A stretch of DNA of 64,000 nt from Paracoccus wurundjeri (GTDB lineage: Bacteria; Pseudomonadota; Alphaproteobacteria; Rhodobacterales; Rhodobacteraceae). Below the pieces are notes generated by a model, which did not search any database, was not told the DNA's origin, and worked only from the letters and a program-made list of their open reading frames with translations. Each line of letters begins with the position of its first letter. Position 1 is the first letter of the stretch. Location: the NCBI RefSeq assembly GCF_030678915.1, contig NZ_JAUUTZ010000010.1:1-64000 (forward strand). Reading direction: 5' to 3'. Positions 61,918 through 64,000 of this stretch are shown one piece after another. The translations under genes were made by a program, and so were the position numbers.

Positions 61918-63249
61918 ATGGAATGGCTGCGACAGCATCCCGACGTCAAGACCATCCGCGTGGCCGCCGCCGATCTGAATGGCGTGGCGCGCGGCAAAAG
62001 GATGCCGGCCCGCTTTGCCCAGAAACTGATGGAGGAAGGGACCAAGTTCCCCTATTCGGTGCTTAATCTGGATATCTGGGGCGAGGATATCGATGACAGC
62101 CCGCTGGTGTTCGAATCCGGCGATCCCGACGGGCTTTTGCTGCCGACCGAACGGGGGTTTCTGCCCATGCCCTGGCTGGACGCGCCGACCGCGATCCTGC
62201 CGCTATGGATGTTCCATCCAGATGGCAGCCCCTATGCGGGCGATCCGCGGCAGGCATTGGCCCGCGTGGTCGAACGCTACAAGGCGGCAGGTCTGGTGCC
62301 GGTGGTGGCGACCGAGCTGGAATTCTTCCTGATCGACGATTCCGGCCGTCAGCTTCGCGTCGCACCCAGCCCCCGCTCGGGCAAGCGGCGCACCGGCGGA
62401 GAGGTCCTCAGCCTGCGCGCTCTTGATGCGTTCGATCAGTTCTTTTCCGCGCTTTATGACGCCTGCGAGATGATGGATATTCCCGCCGATACCTCTATTT
62501 CCGAGGCCGGACCGGGGCAGTTCGAAATCAACCTGATGCATCAGGCCGATCCGATGAAGGCCGCCGACGACACATGGCTGTTCAAGATGCTGGTCAAGGG
62601 CGTGGCCCGATCTTACGGCTTTGCCGCAAGTTTCATGGCCAAACCCTATGACGCCTGGCCGGGTAGCGGGATGCATATGCATTTCTCGATCCTGACTGGG
62701 GATGGGCGCAATATCTTCGATGATGGCGGGGAAGCGGGCACCGATCAGTTGCGGCATGCCGTGGCGGGCTGCCTGCGGGCCATGCCCGGCTCGACCCTGC
62801 TTTTCGCGCCGCATGAGAATTCATACGACCGGCTGGTGCCGAATGCCCATGCCCCCACAGGGATCGGCTGGGCCTATGAGAACCGGACGGCGGCGATCCG
62901 CATCCCGTCCTCCCCCCCCAAGGCGCGGCGGATCGAGCATCGCGTGGCTGGCGGCGACGTGAACCCCTATCTGACAGTGGCGGCCATTCTGGGCGCGGCC
63001 CTGAACGGGATCGAGGATCGTATCGAGCCGCCCAGGCCGTTCAAAGGCAATGCTTATGACAAGCAACTGGAGCAGCTTCCCGGAGATTGGGGCGCCGCGA
63101 TAGAGGCTTTTGACAAATGCGACGACATCCGCCGCATCTTTCCCGATCACCTGATCGAGAATTACCTGATGACCAAGCGTCAGGAACTGCATTACATGGC
63201 TGAGCTTACCGATGAAGAGACTGTTGAACTTTATCTGGATACTGTCTGA
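61918..63249 (+). CDS. Glutamine-synthetase-like gamma-glutamyl ligase
   Basis: The 443-residue protein is of the glutamine synthetase fold, closest in style to gamma-glutamylputrescine synthetase (PuuA). Markers are DLNGVARGKRMP, ATELEFFLID, EAGPGQFEINL, GSGMHMHFSI, APHENSYDRLVPNAHAPT and ENRTAAIRIP. It joins glutamate to an amine in an ATP-dependent step that often starts amine or polyamine breakdown. Its place directly after an importer suggests it acts on the imported compound. Regulatory adenylylation features of true GlnA are not evident. The C-terminus lacks anything unusual. Confidence 0.93.
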   Translation: MEWLRQHPDVKTIRVAAADLNGVARGKRMPARFAQKLMEEGTKFPYSVLNLDIWGEDIDDSPLVFESGDPDGLLLPTERGFLPMPWLDAPTAILPLWMFHPDGSPYAGDPRQALARVVERYKAAGLVPVVATELEFFLIDDSGRQLRVAPSPRSGKRRTGGEVLSLRALDAFDQFFSALYDACEMMDIPADTSISEAGPGQFEINLMHQADPMKAADDTWLFKMLVKGVARSYGFAASFMAKPYDAWPGSGMHMHFSILTGDGRNIFDDGGEAGTDQLRHAVAGCLRAMPGSTLLFAPHENSYDRLVPNAHAPTGIGWAYENRTAAIRIPSSPPKARRIEHRVAGGDVNPYLTVAAILGAALNGIEDRIEPPRPFKGNAYDKQLEQLPGDWGAAIEAFDKCDDIRRIFPDHLIENYLMTKRQELHYMAELTDEETVELYLDTV

Positions 63250-63297
63250 ATCACCCTGACTCTCGTTGCTTCAGGTATAGGGCGCAAATCCCCTGGG

Positions 63298-63324
63298 CTT
63301 CTTCTTTGCTTAAATACCTTCCTG
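63298..63324 (+). repeat. 3'-flanking dispersed repeat, copy 9 (box A only)
   Basis: CTTCTTCTTTGCTTAAATAC starts 49 bases after the ligase stop, in the same direction. It shares the core with copy 10, which lies in the opposite orientation. Confidence 0.75.
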
Positions 63325-63327
63325 GGT

Positions 63328-63401
63328 TTTTTGCGTCCCGCGATGGCCGGGGGATTTTGCATCCCCCGGACCCCCGGCAAGATATTTGCGCAAAGAAGAA
63401 G
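63328..63401 (-). repeat. 3'-flanking dispersed repeat, copy 10
   Basis: On the minus strand: box A (CTTCTTCTTTGCGCAAATAT), a perfect hairpin CCGGGGGAT-GCAAA-ATCCCCCGG, then box B (TCGCGGGACGCAAAA). It is the best template for the unexpanded form of copy 5. No minus-strand gene precedes it, unlike the other nine copies. Confidence 0.8.
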
Positions 63402-63557
63402 AGCGCAGGTTCGGGCGAACAAGGTTGGCGTGTGATCGTCCGGGCTATATTGGCCGAGCTGTGCCTCTTTGGCTGCCAATATGTGGTTGACCGGCGTCCA
63501 CCCTTTCATGCCGCGCTGCGATGGCCTACATAGCGGCAAAACCAGCAGGAGATTCCG

Positions 63558-64000
63558 ATGGCGTCCTATCAGTTCGTGTATCACATGGACGGCGTGTCCA
63601 AGACCTATCCCGGCGGCAAGAAGGTATTCGAGAATATCCGCCTGAACTTCCTTCCCGGCGTCAAGATCGGCGTAGTCGGCGTGAACGGCGCCGGTAAATC
63701 CACGCTGCTGCGGGTGATGGCCGGCCTGGACAAGGATTTCAGCGGTGAGGCATGGGCGGCCAAAGGGGCGACTGTCGGTTATCTGCCGCAGGAACCCCAA
63801 CTTGATCCTTCGCTGAATGTCCGCGAGAATGTCATGCTGGGCGTGGCGGCGAAGAAGGCCAAGCTGGACCGCTACAACGAGCTGGCGATGAACTATTCGG
63901 ACGAAACCGCCGATGAGATGGCCGCGCTTCAGGACGAGATCGACGCCCAGAACCTGTGGGATCTGGACAGCCAGATCGATGTCGCGATGGAGGCTCTGCG
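63558..64000 (+). CDS. ettA: Energy-dependent translational throttle protein EttA (partial, 3' cut by window)
   Basis: The visible 147 codons encode the start of an ABC-F ATPase: MASYQFVYHMDGVSKTYPGG, the Walker A GVNGAGKST, GYLPQEPQLDPSLNVRENVMLG and the start of the arm region. EttA binds the ribosomal E site and gates the first peptide bond according to ATP level. AGGAG seven bases upstream supports the ATG at 63558. The frame is open at the right edge, so the second ATPase domain lies outside the window. Confidence 0.93.
   Translation, partial: MASYQFVYHMDGVSKTYPGGKKVFENIRLNFLPGVKIGVVGVNGAGKSTLLRVMAGLDKDFSGEAWAAKGATVGYLPQEPQLDPSLNVRENVMLGVAAKKAKLDRYNELAMNYSDETADEMAALQDEIDAQNLWDLDSQIDVAMEAL

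Larger units (their letters stand above)
63250..63557. other. Gap between the ligase gene and ettA with a facing pair of repeats
   Basis: The gap has no gene. Repeat copies 9 and 10 face each other (63298-63401), so the box A sequences form a 20-base-class inverted repeat around a GC-rich core. The rest, 63402-63557, shows no feature beyond the AGGAG signal of ettA. Confidence 0.7.

Overview
The window looks like chromosomal DNA from a high-GC alphaproteobacterium of the Rhodobacteraceae, most likely Paracoccus or a close relative. The pointers are a GcrA-type cell-cycle regulator, a DUF1476/zeta-type F1-ATPase inhibitor of the kind described in Paracoccus denitrificans, a GcrA/argD/argF neighbourhood, and alphaproteobacterial-type ffh, pheS and rbfA/truB genes. 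I see no rRNA, tRNA, CRISPR array, IS element or prophage. Most genes sit in short same-strand operons with 1-4 nt overlaps.

Layout. 0.1-4.4 kb: GNAT acetyltransferase, ffh, azoreductase with a divergent LysR gene, a small membrane protein. 4.5-8.6 kb: a LysR gene divergent from an acyl-CoA dehydrogenase / CaiB CoA-transferase / MaoC-like hydratase operon. 8.8-18.4 kb: a penicillin-acylase-family protein, a beta-hydroxyacid dehydrogenase, pheS, a cytochrome P450, dapB, rbfA, a phosphodiester glycosidase-like protein and truB. 18.4-23.6 kb: a nearly pure poly-G tract, a NUDIX hydrolase coupled to gcrA, an ABC-2 permease, argD, a GNAT gene and argF. 23.7-29.9 kb: a Tat-exported PhoX phosphatase, a paaI/paaK/tetR set, Fe-type superoxide dismutase and a DUF6157 protein. 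30.0-32.9 kb: an OmpR/EnvZ-type system divergent from an EF-hand protein. 33.0-40.6 kb: a C-P lyase cluster (phnF, phnGHIJKLN, a DUF1045 2H phosphoesterase, phnM). 40.7-46.0 kb: an NtrC-like regulator, its kinase and an OFA-family MFS transporter. 46.2-49.1 kb: DUF883 and holin-like proteins, a probable gene remnant, an SRPBCC protein and an O-acetylhomoserine sulfhydrylase. 49.2-56.9 kb: a ferric-siderophore ABC system, TonB receptor and NtaA-type monooxygenase. 56.9-58.4 kb: zeta subunit, purC, purS. 58.5-63.2 kb: an amino-acid-type ABC importer with a glutamine-synthetase-like ligase. The right edge cuts through ettA.

Three patterns are not explained by the gene list. First, a dispersed repeat occurs about ten times. 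It has a fixed 5' box near CTTCTTCTTTG-NN-CAAATACC, then GC-rich hairpins, and in most copies a 3' box near TCGCGGGACGCA. Nine of the ten copies lie just downstream of a gene and read in that gene's direction. The poly-G tract at 18.54-18.61 kb sits inside one copy, where the other copies have one arm of a hairpin. Second, three 13-bp sites (GGACAAAATGTCC and two variants) lie exactly 42 bp apart upstream of the OFA transporter, next to an NtrC-like regulator whose GAFTGA motif reads GAFPGA. Third, several family members show changes at key positions: a penicillin acylase homologue with Ala at the nucleophile position, an acyl-CoA dehydrogenase without the usual C-terminal Glu, and a C-P lyase cluster with no PhnP but a 2H phosphoesterase.

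The accessory genes suggest an environmental heterotroph able to scavenge phosphate (PhoX, C-P lyase), iron chelates, aromatic acids (phenylacetyl-CoA ligase) and amino-acid or polyamine compounds.
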